A stretch of DNA of 64,000 nt from Capsulimonas corticalis (GCF_003574315.2 NZ_AP025739.1:6448001-6512000), one strand, 5' to 3'; positions 15,828 through 24,501 are shown, counted from the stretch's first letter. The notes: generated from the letters alone by a model not told the origin. Program-made: numbers and translations.

Positions 15828-16247
15828 CTACGGGATGTTCATGTACCGACGAAGAAACTCGATGTATTTCACCGGCTCCGAATCAAAAATCTCCGGCCCG
15901 CCGCCCATGTAAGCGCGCGCCAGTTCGTCCTTGGCGCGCGATTCATTTCCGAGTTCCAACTGCGCCTCACGCAGCCGCAGATGGATGAACGGATTCCCGA
16001 GTCCTCCAGGGCAGGTGATTGCATCCGTAAAGGCTTCCCGAGCGCGCTCATAATTTTGCATTTGATAGTAAGAATCGCCAATCGCCGACAAGATCCACGT
16101 CGTCTCTTCCCATGCCTCCGCAGGCTGCGGAACGGCCTGGATCGCTTTTATATATTGTACGAGCGCCCCATGAAAATCGTTCTGATCGAACAGAACATTC
16201 CCCTGCTCGCAAATTAATCCGATACTCGTTTTCCAATCGTTATTCAT
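15828..16247 (-). CDS. Tetratricopeptide-repeat protein, 139 aa
   Basis: Two TPR-like units are visible: LICEQGNVLFDQNDFHGALV with YIKAIQAVP, and ILSAIGDSYYQMQNYERARE with AFTDAI. A third helix pair carries LRLREAQLELGNESRAKDEL. The closing segment AYMGGGPEIFDSEPVKYIEF is typical of a family of small TPR proteins found beside immunity genes. No signal peptide is seen. It probably acts as a protein-binding partner, with the target unknown. It heads a tight operon of three genes plus the IS1-split gene. Confidence 0.75.
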   Translation of the reverse strand: MNNDWKTSIGLICEQGNVLFDQNDFHGALVQYIKAIQAVPQPAEAWEETTWILSAIGDSYYQMQNYERAREAFTDAITCPGGLGNPFIHLRLREAQLELGNESRAKDELARAYMGGGPEIFDSEPVKYIEFLRRYMNIP

Positions 16248-16280
16248 GTCGATTGCAGCTCCAATCCTCGCAGCCGCGCT

Positions 16281-16640
16281 CTACTTTAAAAACTGCGCAA
16301 AATTCGTCTGCACGATCATGTCCGCGAAATCGTCGGCGGTCAGCGTCACCGCGCGTTCTTTCGCGACGACTTGATTACGCTCCCACATCCCCTGGATAGA
16401 GCCATCAAGTGACTCGCCCAGACGCAGCGTCGTCCGGATCGTCGTGCGCCAGTCGGGACCACCGCCATAAACTTTCTGCACGATCTCCCGCATCGCCTCC
16501 TGCTTCTCCAGACACAGTTCTCCGATGCAGTCCAGCACATAGGCGTGCAGCAGCATCAACAGCGGCGCCTGTGCGCCAGCGGTTGCCGTCGGCGCCGAAG
16601 GGGATTTCTTGCGAGAAAACAAAGAAGACAACAATGACAT
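16281..16640 (-). CDS. Hypothetical protein, 119 aa
   Basis: The ATG at 16638-16640 has GGAG at good spacing. The N-terminus (MSLLSSLFSRKKSPSAPTAT) is short and basic but is not a signal peptide. The body is helical (LLHAYVLDCIGELCLEKQEA, then VYGGGPDWRTTIRTTLRLGE) and ends TADDFADMIVQTNFAQFLK. It could be a small adaptor or immunity-type protein. It lies 33 bp upstream of the TPR gene on the same strand and may be the first gene of that operon. Confidence 0.6.
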   Translation of the reverse strand: MSLLSSLFSRKKSPSAPTATAGAQAPLLMLLHAYVLDCIGELCLEKQEAMREIVQKVYGGGPDWRTTIRTTLRLGESLDGSIQGMWERNQVVAKERAVTLTADDFADMIVQTNFAQFLK

Positions 16641-16901
16641 GGGAGGCTCCAATCAATACGGTATTTCGTCTACGATATCACAATTCCTACTTGCGCGTCT
16701 CTTCCGGGCGTGGTTCAAATTTCAGGCAGGCAGACATATATTACCATTAGCAAGCCATAGGCTTGGCTTATCTCGCCTCAACGGAGATGAATATTGACAT
16801 CTTCGGCTGAAAGTTCTGCTCGTGAAGCGCCAAGATCCCGAAAAATGGCAACACCAAAGGCGTAAACGATCAATTTTTGGCGTTTGAATGGATTTCTATG
16901 C

Positions 16902-17957
16902 TTACCTACCTGAACTTTGAATTGCACTCGACTCTTCCCCAGCCGGCGTCAGCCGCCACAATCGCACGCTTCCGTCCTGCGATGCCGCCGCCAGCAGCCT
17001 CCCGTGCGGGGAAATCGACAGGGCATTGATTTGCGCGTCACTATTCGTCTTGATCGTCGTCACCAAATGGCGGGTTTTGACGAGCCAGAGCTTGATCAGC
17101 GCATGGTTGTTTTTATCGAGATCATCGGACGCAAGGTATTCGCCGAGCGGCGAAAAGGCGACGGCGTGGGCATCGCTCTGAAGCGGCAGTCGATACTTCC
17201 GCTTGCCGATTGTGTCAAGCAATCCGATAAAATCTCCCGCTACCGCAAGAAGTCTCCCCATGGGCGCAAACGCGACTTGGACCGGAGCGCCCTCGGAGAC
17301 AGGAAATAGATCGGCCATTGTCCGCCGCGCCGTCAAATCTCGTATTTTGATTTGGGATGTATCTCCATCCCAATCTCCACCCCCTCCGGCAACAACGCCG
17401 CCGTCCGGTGAAAAGCTCAGTGATGTCACACTGTCCGCGTTTTCAAACGTGGTGATCAGCCGATACGCACCGGTCTTCATATCCCAAATGATAATCTGCG
17501 GAGGCTGCTGCCGTTCGACATCCCCAGTTCCCAGGGCGACGCTGCCCCCATTCGGCGCAATGGCGAAGCAGATGATCGTAAGATGCTTCGGATTGGGCGC
17601 GCTCTTTAGCACCCCATGCGTTTTGACATCCCAGATCCGCAGCGTCCGTGGGGTATCCGAATCATCAAGGCTCAAAATACGCGAGCCGTCACCCAGAAAC
17701 GCGACCTGAGTAAATCCATAGCGTTTCTCAATCCGCCACACCAATTTCCTCGACACGAGATTCCAAAGCGCCATGCCGCCTGCGCCATCATCTCCATACG
17801 CCGCCACGAGCAGTTTCCCATCCGGCGAAAACGCGAGTGAAGAAACACCCTGAGGATGATGCATCGTCCAGACCAGATACTGTCCCGCCGGAGACTGCGC
17901 TCCCGAAGCGATCGGACACGCAAGACCCCACGCCAACAACACGATCGCCAATTTCAT
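16902..17957 (-). CDS. Secreted WD40-repeat protein
   Basis: The ATG at 17955-17957 has a strong SD (GGAGGAG). A signal peptide (MKLAIVLLAWGLACPIASGA) precedes about 325 residues of beta-propeller. Repeated blades are visible as SSLAFSPDGKLLVAA, TLRIWDVKTHGVL, TSLSFSPDGGVVAGGG, IKIRDLTARR, HAVAFSPLGEYLAS and INALSISPHGRLLAAASQDG with SVRLWRL. That is six to seven blades, enough for a closed propeller. It probably binds proteins in the periplasm or at the surface. There is no enzyme motif. A longer start with MMLGGAVR is less likely. Confidence 0.85.
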   Translation of the reverse strand: MKLAIVLLAWGLACPIASGAQSPAGQYLVWTMHHPQGVSSLAFSPDGKLLVAAYGDDGAGGMALWNLVSRKLVWRIEKRYGFTQVAFLGDGSRILSLDDSDTPRTLRIWDVKTHGVLKSAPNPKHLTIICFAIAPNGGSVALGTGDVERQQPPQIIIWDMKTGAYRLITTFENADSVTSLSFSPDGGVVAGGGGDWDGDTSQIKIRDLTARRTMADLFPVSEGAPVQVAFAPMGRLLAVAGDFIGLLDTIGKRKYRLPLQSDAHAVAFSPLGEYLASDDLDKNNHALIKLWLVKTRHLVTTIKTNSDAQINALSISPHGRLLAAASQDGSVRLWRLTPAGEESSAIQSSGR

Positions 17958-18443
17958 TCGCACGGCTCCTCCCAACATCACTCATTCTTGTTCAACGATT
18001 ACATTCTGGCAGTCAAAATCGTTGACGGCGCGCGTTATGCAGGTAACGCTGTAAAAAAAGGCATCTGAGCGAATAGATACCTTTAGCTTTCTTTGCGCGA
18101 GAAGCGCCTGCTCGTCCGTCAGCATCACAAACCACGCACGCAATTATTCTACAAGCAAGGCGGGCGCCACTTCATCCGGCATAGACCGCGCTCGCTCTCA
18201 GACTTCCAGCTCGTATTTCTTCACCACGCTCAAAAGACGATCCTCGCACTTGTGCGAGCCAATTTGAGTCTTCTGATCCTATACCAAGATCTGTACGGAA
18301 AAATTTCGAGATCGCGACCCAATTCACCAACAAGGTCTTATTCGCCTACAGCGGCGCTATAGCAATTGTCTGGTTAATGTATTTCAAACAACGCCGGTGG
18401 AAATGACACTCAATGAGGACTTTCGATGAAGCGATGGCTCCGG
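17958..18443. other. Intergenic region without a clear gene
   Basis: About 485 bp. A plus-strand frame at 18093-18362 (89 codons) is open, but it has no SD and its composition does not look like a protein of this genome. The minus strand has no long frame. No repeat or terminator stands out. Confidence 0.4.
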
Positions 18444-19358
18444 TCACGATCCTCGCAGGCGCGCCAGATCCCGCAGCGGCGGCGCGCCGTATAATCGGCG
18501 GTATTCGCGGCTGAACTGGGACGGGCTTTCGTAACCAACTTGCAGTCCGGCGGTCGCGGCGTCCAGGTCTTCCCGCAGCATCAGTCGGCGGGCGGCCTCC
18601 AGACGCAGATGCTTCTGATATTGAAGCGGACTCATCGCCGTCACGGCTTTGAAATGACGGTGCAGACCCGCCGGGCTCATATTTGCCTCCCGCGCGATGT
18701 CGTCAATATGCACGGGTTTGTCGAAGTGCCGTCCCAGCCAATCAATCGCCCGCGCGATCCGCTGGGTCTGACTGTTTTCCAAAGCGATCTGGCAGAGCCG
18801 CGCGCCATGCTCACCTCGCAGCAGCCGATAGTAGATCTCCCGGATCGCCATTGGGGCCAGAATGGGAATATCGTCCGGCGTCTCCAGCAGACGCAGCAGA
18901 CGCACCACGGCGCCCAGCAGCGAACCGTCAATCGGACTGACGGCCACGCCGCGCCCGGACGCCGCCGCCTTTCCCATCTTCCGGTCCGCCTCCACGATCA
19001 GCGCGCCGATCTCCCCGGCGTCCAGATCCAGCCGCATGCTCAAACACGGCTTCTCCGGCGTCGCCTCCATCACCTCCGCAAACAACGGCAGGTCCACGGA
19101 CATCAGTAGGCAATGCGCCGTATCATACACATAAGTCTCATCCGCCAGGGTCACCCGCTTCCGCCCCTGCGCCACCACGCATAACGACGGCTGGAACAAG
19201 CCCGAAACCGGCCGGAACGCCCCGGACACCGGCAGCGACGGCTCCGAAAGTCGATACAGACTCAGCGGCCCGATTGCCGTCGGAAACGCCCCATCCCCGT
19301 TCGTAAAGCGCTCGATCAGCGCCGCAAGCTCTTCTTGTGGTGTGAGTGGTGGTGTCAT
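18444..19358 (-). CDS. AraC-family transcriptional regulator
   Basis: 304 residues from the ATG at 19356-19358 (SD AAGAGAAG). The N-terminal AraC-type cupin region (about 20-180) includes PSLCVVAQGRKRVTLADETY and YDTAHCLLMSVDLP. The C-terminal double HTH (about 205-300) shows PVHIDDIAREANMSPAGLHR and DAATAGLQVGYESPSQFSRE with YRRLYGAPPLRDL. It is divergent from the aldo/keto reductase at 19515, a pairing often seen when AraC_N-type regulators control a neighbouring oxidoreductase. Regulation of that gene is an inference. Confidence 0.92.
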   Translation of the reverse strand: MTPPLTPQEELAALIERFTNGDGAFPTAIGPLSLYRLSEPSLPVSGAFRPVSGLFQPSLCVVAQGRKRVTLADETYVYDTAHCLLMSVDLPLFAEVMEATPEKPCLSMRLDLDAGEIGALIVEADRKMGKAAASGRGVAVSPIDGSLLGAVVRLLRLLETPDDIPILAPMAIREIYYRLLRGEHGARLCQIALENSQTQRIARAIDWLGRHFDKPVHIDDIAREANMSPAGLHRHFKAVTAMSPLQYQKHLRLEAARRLMLREDLDAATAGLQVGYESPSQFSREYRRLYGAPPLRDLARLRGS

Positions 19359-19514
19359 TGTGCTTCTCTTGGGATTCGCCCGTTCCATATTACCAGCATC
19401 GCCTCCGTTCACAAGACCTTTGAGAGAATCGTGCAAGAATTTGCGAGGATCCGGTTACACGCCACGACGGCCTTAGCTCCATAATCCACTGTATCGAATT
19501 CGAAGGAGAGCGCC

Positions 19515-20585
19515 ATGAAATACAAACTGTTAGGACGCAGCGGACTGCGCGTTTCGGAGATTTGTCTGGGAACAATGACCTTCGGGGAAGACTGGGGCTG
19601 GGGCGCGTCCAAGGACGAGAGCCAGGCGGTTTTCGACGCCTTTGTTTCTGCAGGCGGAAACTTCATCGACACCGCCAATCTCTACACAAACGGCAGCAGC
19701 GAGAAGATCACCGGCGAGCTGATCGCGCATGACCGGGATCGCTTCGTCCTCGCGACCAAGTTCTCGCTGCAGGACACTCCCGGCGCGCCCGCGAACGCTG
19801 GCAATCCCAACGCGGCGGGCAACCACCGCAAAAACCTACGTCGGTCCGTCGAAGGCAGCTTGAAGCGGCTCGGCACGGATTATATCGACCTGCTCTGGCT
19901 GCACGCCTGGGACTTCACCACACCGGTCGAGGAAGTGATGCAGTCGCTCGACGATCTCGTGCGGGCAGGCAAAGTGAACTACGTCGGCGTCTCGGACACA
20001 CCTGCGTGGATCGTCTCGCAGGCCAACACCCTTGCCGAGCTGCGCGGGTGGTCGCCGTTTGTCGCCCTGCAAATCGAGTACAGCCTGATTGAGCGGACGC
20101 CCGAGCGCGACTTAATCCCCATGGCGAACGCCCTGGGGCTCAGCGTCACCCCTTGGTCGCCCCTCGGGATGGGAGTGCTCACCGGCAAGTATAACGACTC
20201 AACACAGCAGGCCGGAACCCGCCTCGGCGCGGCCGATGGGAATTTCGGAGACAACCAGTTTGCGAGTATCCTGTCCGAGCGCAACCTCGCCATCGCGCGG
20301 ACCGTATCGGACGTCGCCGCCGAAATCGGCAAAACCCCATCCCAGGTCGCCCTCGCCTGGCTGCTGGCGCAAGGTCCCAGCGTCATTCCCATCATCGGCA
20401 CGCGTAAAGTCCACCAGCTCGTCGACAACCTCGGCAGCGTGGACATTACCCTCACCGCCGACCAGCTCGCGACGCTCGACGCCGCCAGCAAAATCGAGCT
20501 CGGCTTCCCGCACGACATGATCGCCTCCCCTATGGTCCGCAGCTTCGTCACCGCCGGCAACGACGACGCCATCGTCAAGCGATAA
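19515..20585 (+). CDS. Aldo/keto reductase
   Basis: 356 residues with the full TIM-barrel AKR pattern: MKYKLLGRSGLRVSEICLGT at the start, then the tetrad Asp and Tyr in GGNFIDTANLYTNGSSE, Lys in FVLATKFSL and His in DLLWLHAWD. NADPH-binding elements follow (SPLGMGVLTGKY, VIPIIGTRKVHQL). It reduces aldehydes or ketones with NADPH in the cytoplasm; the substrate is unknown. A strong SD (GAAGGAGAG) precedes the ATG. The neighbouring divergent AraC gene is its likely regulator. Confidence 0.93.
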   Translation: MKYKLLGRSGLRVSEICLGTMTFGEDWGWGASKDESQAVFDAFVSAGGNFIDTANLYTNGSSEKITGELIAHDRDRFVLATKFSLQDTPGAPANAGNPNAAGNHRKNLRRSVEGSLKRLGTDYIDLLWLHAWDFTTPVEEVMQSLDDLVRAGKVNYVGVSDTPAWIVSQANTLAELRGWSPFVALQIEYSLIERTPERDLIPMANALGLSVTPWSPLGMGVLTGKYNDSTQQAGTRLGAADGNFGDNQFASILSERNLAIARTVSDVAAEIGKTPSQVALAWLLAQGPSVIPIIGTRKVHQLVDNLGSVDITLTADQLATLDAASKIELGFPHDMIASPMVRSFVTAGNDDAIVKR

Positions 20586-20615
20586 ACCACGCAATCGCCG
20601 TCAAGCAATCTCCAG

Positions 20616-20650
20616 ACACGCAGCAAAGCTAGCCGCCTTGCTGCGTGTTT
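20616..20650 (+). terminator. Intrinsic terminator after the aldo/keto reductase
   Basis: ACACGCAGCAA (20616-20626) pairs with TTGCTGCGTGT (20638-20648) across an 11-nt loop, followed by TT. The perfect 11-bp stem fits a terminator with a short T tail. Confidence 0.7.
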
Positions 20651-20760
20651 GGATTCTCGCTCCATGAGAATTGCGGACAATCTCTTGCCCTCTTACTCCG
20701 TGGTGTGTTCCCGAGCGCTTACCTGATGGTAATATGAGGCGTCAAAGCAAGGAAGAGGCC

Positions 20761-20937
20761 ATGACCAACATCAGCGCCGCTTGGGCTCGCATCGATATTT
20801 GGCTTAGCCGCAACGCGCCCCAGATCCTCGCAGGCATGGCGTCCGGCGCTTCGGAGGACGAGGTCGCCGCCGCCGAACAAGAGATGGGAATAATCGTTCC
20901 CGATGACGTACGCGAACGGTTGGAGACGAAAAGATGA
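20761..20937 (+). CDS. Truncated SUKH (SMI1/KNR4-like) N-terminal fragment
   Basis: The ATG at 20761 follows GGAAGAGG. Only 58 residues are present (MTNISAAWARIDIWLSRNAP ... SGASEDEVAAAEQEMGIIVP, then DDVRERLETKR). This is the start of a SUKH domain (the E-E--lg--LP-d-r segment), but the usual hundred or more residues after it are missing. The stop overlaps the start of the ankyrin gene by 4 bp. It is probably a deletion remnant of an immunity protein, perhaps still translated as a leader to the ankyrin gene. Confidence 0.6.
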   Translation: MTNISAAWARIDIWLSRNAPQILAGMASGASEDEVAAAEQEMGIIVPDDVRERLETKR

Positions 20938-21746
20938 AGCGCAGAAGAGAATTGGATAAAGTGATCGAAACGGGAGACGCCGTACGGCTATCAGCTCTAC
21001 TGCAAGCCGGAGGCGATAACGAAGAGCACAATCACCTCGGCTGGACACCGCTGATGTCGACGGCGTACAAAGGCAACCTCAATGCAATGCGCGCCCTGAT
21101 CTCCGCCGGCGCGGATCGATATACTCTAACCCGAGACGGAGAGTGCGCCCTGCACATCGCAGCTCGTGGCGGCCAGGCGGACGCAATCCGTTACCTTATC
21201 AGCTTGGGGCTAAATGTGAACGCTACAGACCATTATGGAGAAGTCACGCCGTTGCACATCGCAGCAGCAGGGTCAAGGCATGACATCGCCTCGGAAGCCT
21301 GCGCCGCGCTCCTGGATGCTGGAGCTAAAATCGACGCGCGAAACAAAGACGGCGCTACACCACTTTACTTTGCGTCTCTCAGTATGCGCGAAAAAGTCAG
21401 TAGGTTTCTTGTAAGCCGCGGCGCGGACACAAACGTCCGCGCTTCAAAGGGCCGAACCGCACTCATCACGGTCACCAAACTGGCGATGAAACCGGAAACC
21501 GCATCACTACTCGTAGAGATTGGAGCCGAACTCGATATTCAAGACGACGATGGCTGCACCGCCCTGATTTACGCCGCACGCCACACAACCATCGGCTTTT
21601 TGGACATCCTAATAAACGCCGGCGCGAACCCACTCCTCCAAAATAACGAAGGCAAAACCGCGCTGGACATCGCGGAGGAAATTGCGCGAACGTCAAGCAG
21701 CGGTCACTCGGAAACCATCGCCATTCTGCGCAGAGCGATGATATAA
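20934..21746 (+). CDS. Ankyrin-repeat protein
   Basis: 270 residues made of about seven ankyrin repeats, visible as LGWTPLMSTAYKGNLNAMRA, DGECALHIAARGGQADAIRY, GEVTPLHIAAAGSRHDIASE, KDGATPLYFASLSMREKVSR, KGRTALITVTKLAMKPETAS, DGCTALIYAARHTTIGFLDI and EGKTALDIAEEIA. No signal peptide is present. It overlaps the SUKH fragment by 4 bp (ATGA). Ankyrin proteins next to SUKH genes are known in bacterial immunity arrays, so a toxin-binding role is possible. The protein is otherwise a general binding scaffold. Confidence 0.9.
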   Translation: MKRRRELDKVIETGDAVRLSALLQAGGDNEEHNHLGWTPLMSTAYKGNLNAMRALISAGADRYTLTRDGECALHIAARGGQADAIRYLISLGLNVNATDHYGEVTPLHIAAAGSRHDIASEACAALLDAGAKIDARNKDGATPLYFASLSMREKVSRFLVSRGADTNVRASKGRTALITVTKLAMKPETASLLVEIGAELDIQDDDGCTALIYAARHTTIGFLDILINAGANPLLQNNEGKTALDIAEEIARTSSSGHSETIAILRRAMI

Positions 21747-21767
21747 GATGCGCTCCCGCTCACGATG

Positions 21768-21796
21768 TTACTAAAGTATCGTCCGCCCAGTATAAT
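21768..21796 (+). promoter_or_regulatory. Promoter giving a leaderless mRNA
   Basis: TTACTA (21768-21773), a 17-bp spacer and a perfect TATAAT (21791-21796). The expected transcription start is about 7 bp downstream, at the A of the ATG at 21803. There is no SD, so this gene is probably translated from a leaderless transcript. Confidence 0.6.
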
Positions 21797-21802
21797 GGTT
21801 GT

Positions 21803-21997
21803 ATGACCACGCAAGAATTACTGCTCGGCGAACCACAGACATTGCGCAAGCGCCTGATCCGTCTGGCGCAGATGTGGACGGCCTTCGTCCTGATTCATCT
21901 GTTCTTCCGATTTGTATTTCACTATGATCGCCTCGAAACCACGCTCATCTTCATGGTGGGCGCCCTGTTGATTTTCCGAATCGCTCCGCCGAAATAG
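21803..21997 (+). CDS. Small membrane protein, 64 aa
   Basis: The protein starts MTTQELLLGEPQTLRKRLIR and has two hydrophobic segments, about residues 25-42 (MWTAFVLIHLFFRFVFHY) and 48-61 (LIFMVGALLIFRIA). Its N-terminal segment LLGEPQTLRKRL matches two segments of the next gene product (LLGSPETRSVR and ILGDPGTLRSRL), so the two proteins share a repeated membrane module. It seems to be leaderless, starting at the promoter at 21768-21796. The function is unknown. Confidence 0.6.
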   Translation: MTTQELLLGEPQTLRKRLIRLAQMWTAFVLIHLFFRFVFHYDRLETTLIFMVGALLIFRIAPPK

Positions 21998-22028
21998 CAT
22001 CGCCTACCCTTCGCACAAACAATAACCC

Positions 22029-22682
22029 ATGAAAAAATATCTGGCAGCGCAAAAGACGGCGCACTCGCAGGCTCTGCTTCCCTACGAAAGCATCTTCGGC
22101 AGCCGCGTTACTCTGCCCGCTCGTTTGGGAGTAGCCGCCCTGGCGGCGGGGGCGTTTGGCGCTTCTCTCGCCTGGATCAGCAGCGTCTATGACATGCCCT
22201 TCGGCGCCATCCAGGGTCTGATCACCGCTCTGATTGGCATTCACGCCTTTGCCATGGCGACAGCCCACGAACAAGCGCCGGCAAAACTCAGGCGTCACGG
22301 TCTGCTTGGCTCTCCGGAAACCCGATCCGTTCGTATCACCGTCTCCACCTTGTCGGCCGCGCTCGTGAGCGCTCCCACGGCGTGGGACACCCTCACGCAC
22401 CGTCACCCCTTCATCCCGGCGCTCTATTCGCTCTCACTCTGCATCGGTCTCTACTGTTATTACGCCGCCACCATGAACGATCACAGCAGCAAGAATAGCG
22501 ACATCCTTGGCGATCCCGGCACGCTGCGCAGCCGCCTCAGGCATACCGGACTGCTGCTTGCTATCTACGCTGTTCTTTTCGGCGGCATTTGGCTCACCAC
22601 CCGCCAGTCCATCGTCCCATCGTACGTTATCATCCCATGTGTGATGAGTGGCGTCTACTGGACATTTTATAAAACGAAATAG
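22029..22682 (+). CDS. Membrane protein with repeated LGxPxT module, 217 aa
   Basis: Several hydrophobic segments are visible: about residues 34-55 (LGVAALAAGAFGASLAWISS), 60-80, 98-115, 130-150, 173-190 and 195-213. Two copies of a short cytoplasmic-looking motif, LLGSPETRSVRITVS and ILGDPGTLRSRLRHTG, each precede a membrane hairpin. The same motif begins the 64-aa protein encoded 31 bp upstream. Translation probably follows that gene. No transporter family is recognised. Confidence 0.65.
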   Translation: MKKYLAAQKTAHSQALLPYESIFGSRVTLPARLGVAALAAGAFGASLAWISSVYDMPFGAIQGLITALIGIHAFAMATAHEQAPAKLRRHGLLGSPETRSVRITVSTLSAALVSAPTAWDTLTHRHPFIPALYSLSLCIGLYCYYAATMNDHSSKNSDILGDPGTLRSRLRHTGLLLAIYAVLFGGIWLTTRQSIVPSYVIIPCVMSGVYWTFYKTK

Positions 22683-22762
22683 CCATTCGCGCATAAAAAC
22701 GACGCACGCACGTTCCGAATGCCCTCACTCCTCCAACTCCATAGCCTTCGTATTCCCATGGC

Positions 22763-22969
22763 TCACGCTAGCCAGTCCTGACGTAATCCCGTGAACCATG
22801 CCCACGCTGCGATCGCGTTTGCGGCGTCGCCGGCTCGAAAGAATACGGCCAGTCCAAAACGTTTCTCACGTTTGCCGTCTTCGCCAGACAAAGCACATAT
22901 CTCCAGCGAAACGTGCGCCGTAAATCGCCCTCTTAAGGCGATAAAGCGGCTTACCGAGTGCGTGATCAT
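22763..22969 (-). CDS. Possible small protein, 68 aa
   Basis: The start codon overlaps the stop of the upstream gene (22966-23517) by 4 bp in the ATGA form, which is the usual sign of an operon gene in this genome. The sequence (MITHSVSRFIALRGRFTAHV, ending WAWFTGLRQDWLA) is basic and contains no known domain. The 4-bp overlap is the main support; the frame could be chance. Confidence 0.35.
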   Translation of the reverse strand: MITHSVSRFIALRGRFTAHVSLEICALSGEDGKREKRFGLAVFFRAGDAANAIAAWAWFTGLRQDWLA

Positions 22970-23517
22970 CCGTGCGCCGTGGATAAGAAGCCCTCAATTT
23001 CCGCCTTCGCTCGCTCTGCGGATTCTGGAGTTTTGAATATGGCGAGTAGGATTTGCGCGTTCTTTCGGTCTGCGTCGCCCGGTATTTTCAATTCAAGTTG
23101 GTAGAGCTTGCTTCCCAATCGCCCTGCGGAAAAGAGCGAGTCCGCCAACAGTGGGCGTTCGGGTTCGCTTCCGATCTGAAACGTTCTGGGACTTCGGCGG
23201 ATGCAAAATGGCTGATGCGTCTTTCCGCTGGCGAAGATCTGCCTGGCCAAAAGATATCCCAGCGGTACTGCAACGCCGTAACAGATAAGCTGTGGAAGCA
23301 GCACGGACAGCGGCGCCTGGAAATATTTGTGCTGATAGAGATAATAGAGCGGGGCGAACGTGTAAAAGACAGCCAGAATGATCCGCTTGTTGCGGGTGTC
23401 CTTCTCATAATACGGCTGCGTCGCCCGCAGGCTCTCACCATCGATTATCATTTCCAAATATTCAACGGTCACATCCTCTTGCCCCGCTTTCGGCGCGGGC
23501 GGCCACAGATTGCTCAT
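22966..23517 (-). CDS. Membrane protein, 183 aa
   Basis: The ATG at 23515-23517 has AGGAG upstream. A soluble N-terminus (MSNLWPPAPKAGQEDVTVEY) is followed by two membrane segments, about residues 44-62 (RIILAVFYTFAPLYYLYQHK) and 68-90 (PLSVLLPQLICYGVAVPLGY). The C-terminal domain has the pattern QIGSEPERPLLADSLFSAGR. The function is unknown. Together with the possible 68-aa gene it forms a short minus-strand operon. Confidence 0.65.
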   Translation of the reverse strand: MSNLWPPAPKAGQEDVTVEYLEMIIDGESLRATQPYYEKDTRNKRIILAVFYTFAPLYYLYQHKYFQAPLSVLLPQLICYGVAVPLGYLLARQIFASGKTHQPFCIRRSPRTFQIGSEPERPLLADSLFSAGRLGSKLYQLELKIPGDADRKNAQILLAIFKTPESAERAKAEIEGFLSTAHG

Positions 23518-23615
23518 CGCGTTTTCTCCTGATAGCTTTCTTTCCATCTATCAGACATCTGAATGAGCGTTTCCTTCTCAAACCGTCCCGTGGCGGCGAT
23601 AGTATCAATAATACA

Positions 23616-24440
23616 ATGAAGAAATCAACACGAATACAAGCCGCGCAGGAGACGCTGGCGATTTTTGAGGCGGGGCGTTACACGGCGCCGTCGGGGCGGG
23701 TGGTGGAGGTCCGGGACGCGCAGGCGGCGGCGATGGCGGGAACACGGCTGTACTTGCCGTCGGACTTTCCCGATCCGCTCCCATTGTACGCGAAGCGCAT
23801 TGGAGCGACGGTGATTGAGGTGACGGCGGAGACGACGCTGGAGGCCGCGCGCCGCCTCGCGCCGTCCAATCCCATGGCGCTCAACTTCGCCTCGGCCAAG
23901 AACCCCGGCGGCGGTTTCCTCAATGGCAGCCAGGCGCAGGAAGAATCGCTCGCGCGGTCATCGGGACTGTATCCCTGCCTCCTGCATGGCCGCCCCATGT
24001 ACGATTATCACCGCCAGCTGGGCACATGCCTGTACTCGGACCACATGATCTACTCACCCGATGTCCCCGTAATCCGCGAGGACGAAGGCGCACTGCTGGA
24101 CACTCCGTACACAATGTCGTTTCTCACGTCTTCAGCAGTCAACGCCGGTGCGCTCTATCGAAATGAGCCGCACAATATCTCCCAGATACAACCGACGATG
24201 GCGGAACGACTGCGTAAAGTCCTCTGGCTGGCCTCGGAACACGGCCACAACACCTTGATCCTCGGCGCATGGGGCTGCGGCGTCTTCAGAAACGATCCCG
24301 CCATGATCGCCGGCCTCTTCGCCGAAGCCCTCGGCCCCGGCGCCCCCTTCGATCGCTGCTTTGCACACGTCACCTACGCGGTCTATGACGGCAGCGAAAA
24401 CCAGGAAGTCATCCGCGCCTTTCAAACCCGCCTGAGCTGA
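23616..24440 (+). CDS. TIGR02452-family protein, bacterial-type poly(ADP-ribose) glycohydrolase-like
   Basis: 274 residues, full length for the family. The macrodomain catalytic signature is complete: NPGGG at residues 96-100 and QEE at 108-110, within SAKNPGGGFLNGSQAQEESL. Other family segments are LAPSNPMALNFASAKNPGGG, YDYHRQLGTCLYSDHMIYSP and LILGAWGCGVFRNDP. Related enzymes remove ADP-ribose from proteins. The likely role is reversal of ADP-ribosylation, for example as defence against ADP-ribosylating toxins or phage. There is no clear SD before the ATG. Neighbouring genes are immunity-type unknowns. Confidence 0.88.
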   Translation: MKKSTRIQAAQETLAIFEAGRYTAPSGRVVEVRDAQAAAMAGTRLYLPSDFPDPLPLYAKRIGATVIEVTAETTLEAARRLAPSNPMALNFASAKNPGGGFLNGSQAQEESLARSSGLYPCLLHGRPMYDYHRQLGTCLYSDHMIYSPDVPVIREDEGALLDTPYTMSFLTSSAVNAGALYRNEPHNISQIQPTMAERLRKVLWLASEHGHNTLILGAWGCGVFRNDPAMIAGLFAEALGPGAPFDRCFAHVTYAVYDGSENQEVIRAFQTRLS

Positions 24441-24501
24441 TAGAAGCATGCCTCACGAACAGGCGCAAATGCCTGGCGAATCGAAGACGCCCGGCACGGG
24501 G

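Noticed and set aside
18093-18362. 89-codon plus-strand frame in the gap before the AraC gene
   Set aside because: No SD, no recognisable segment and composition unlike neighbouring genes; left as unassigned intergenic sequence.
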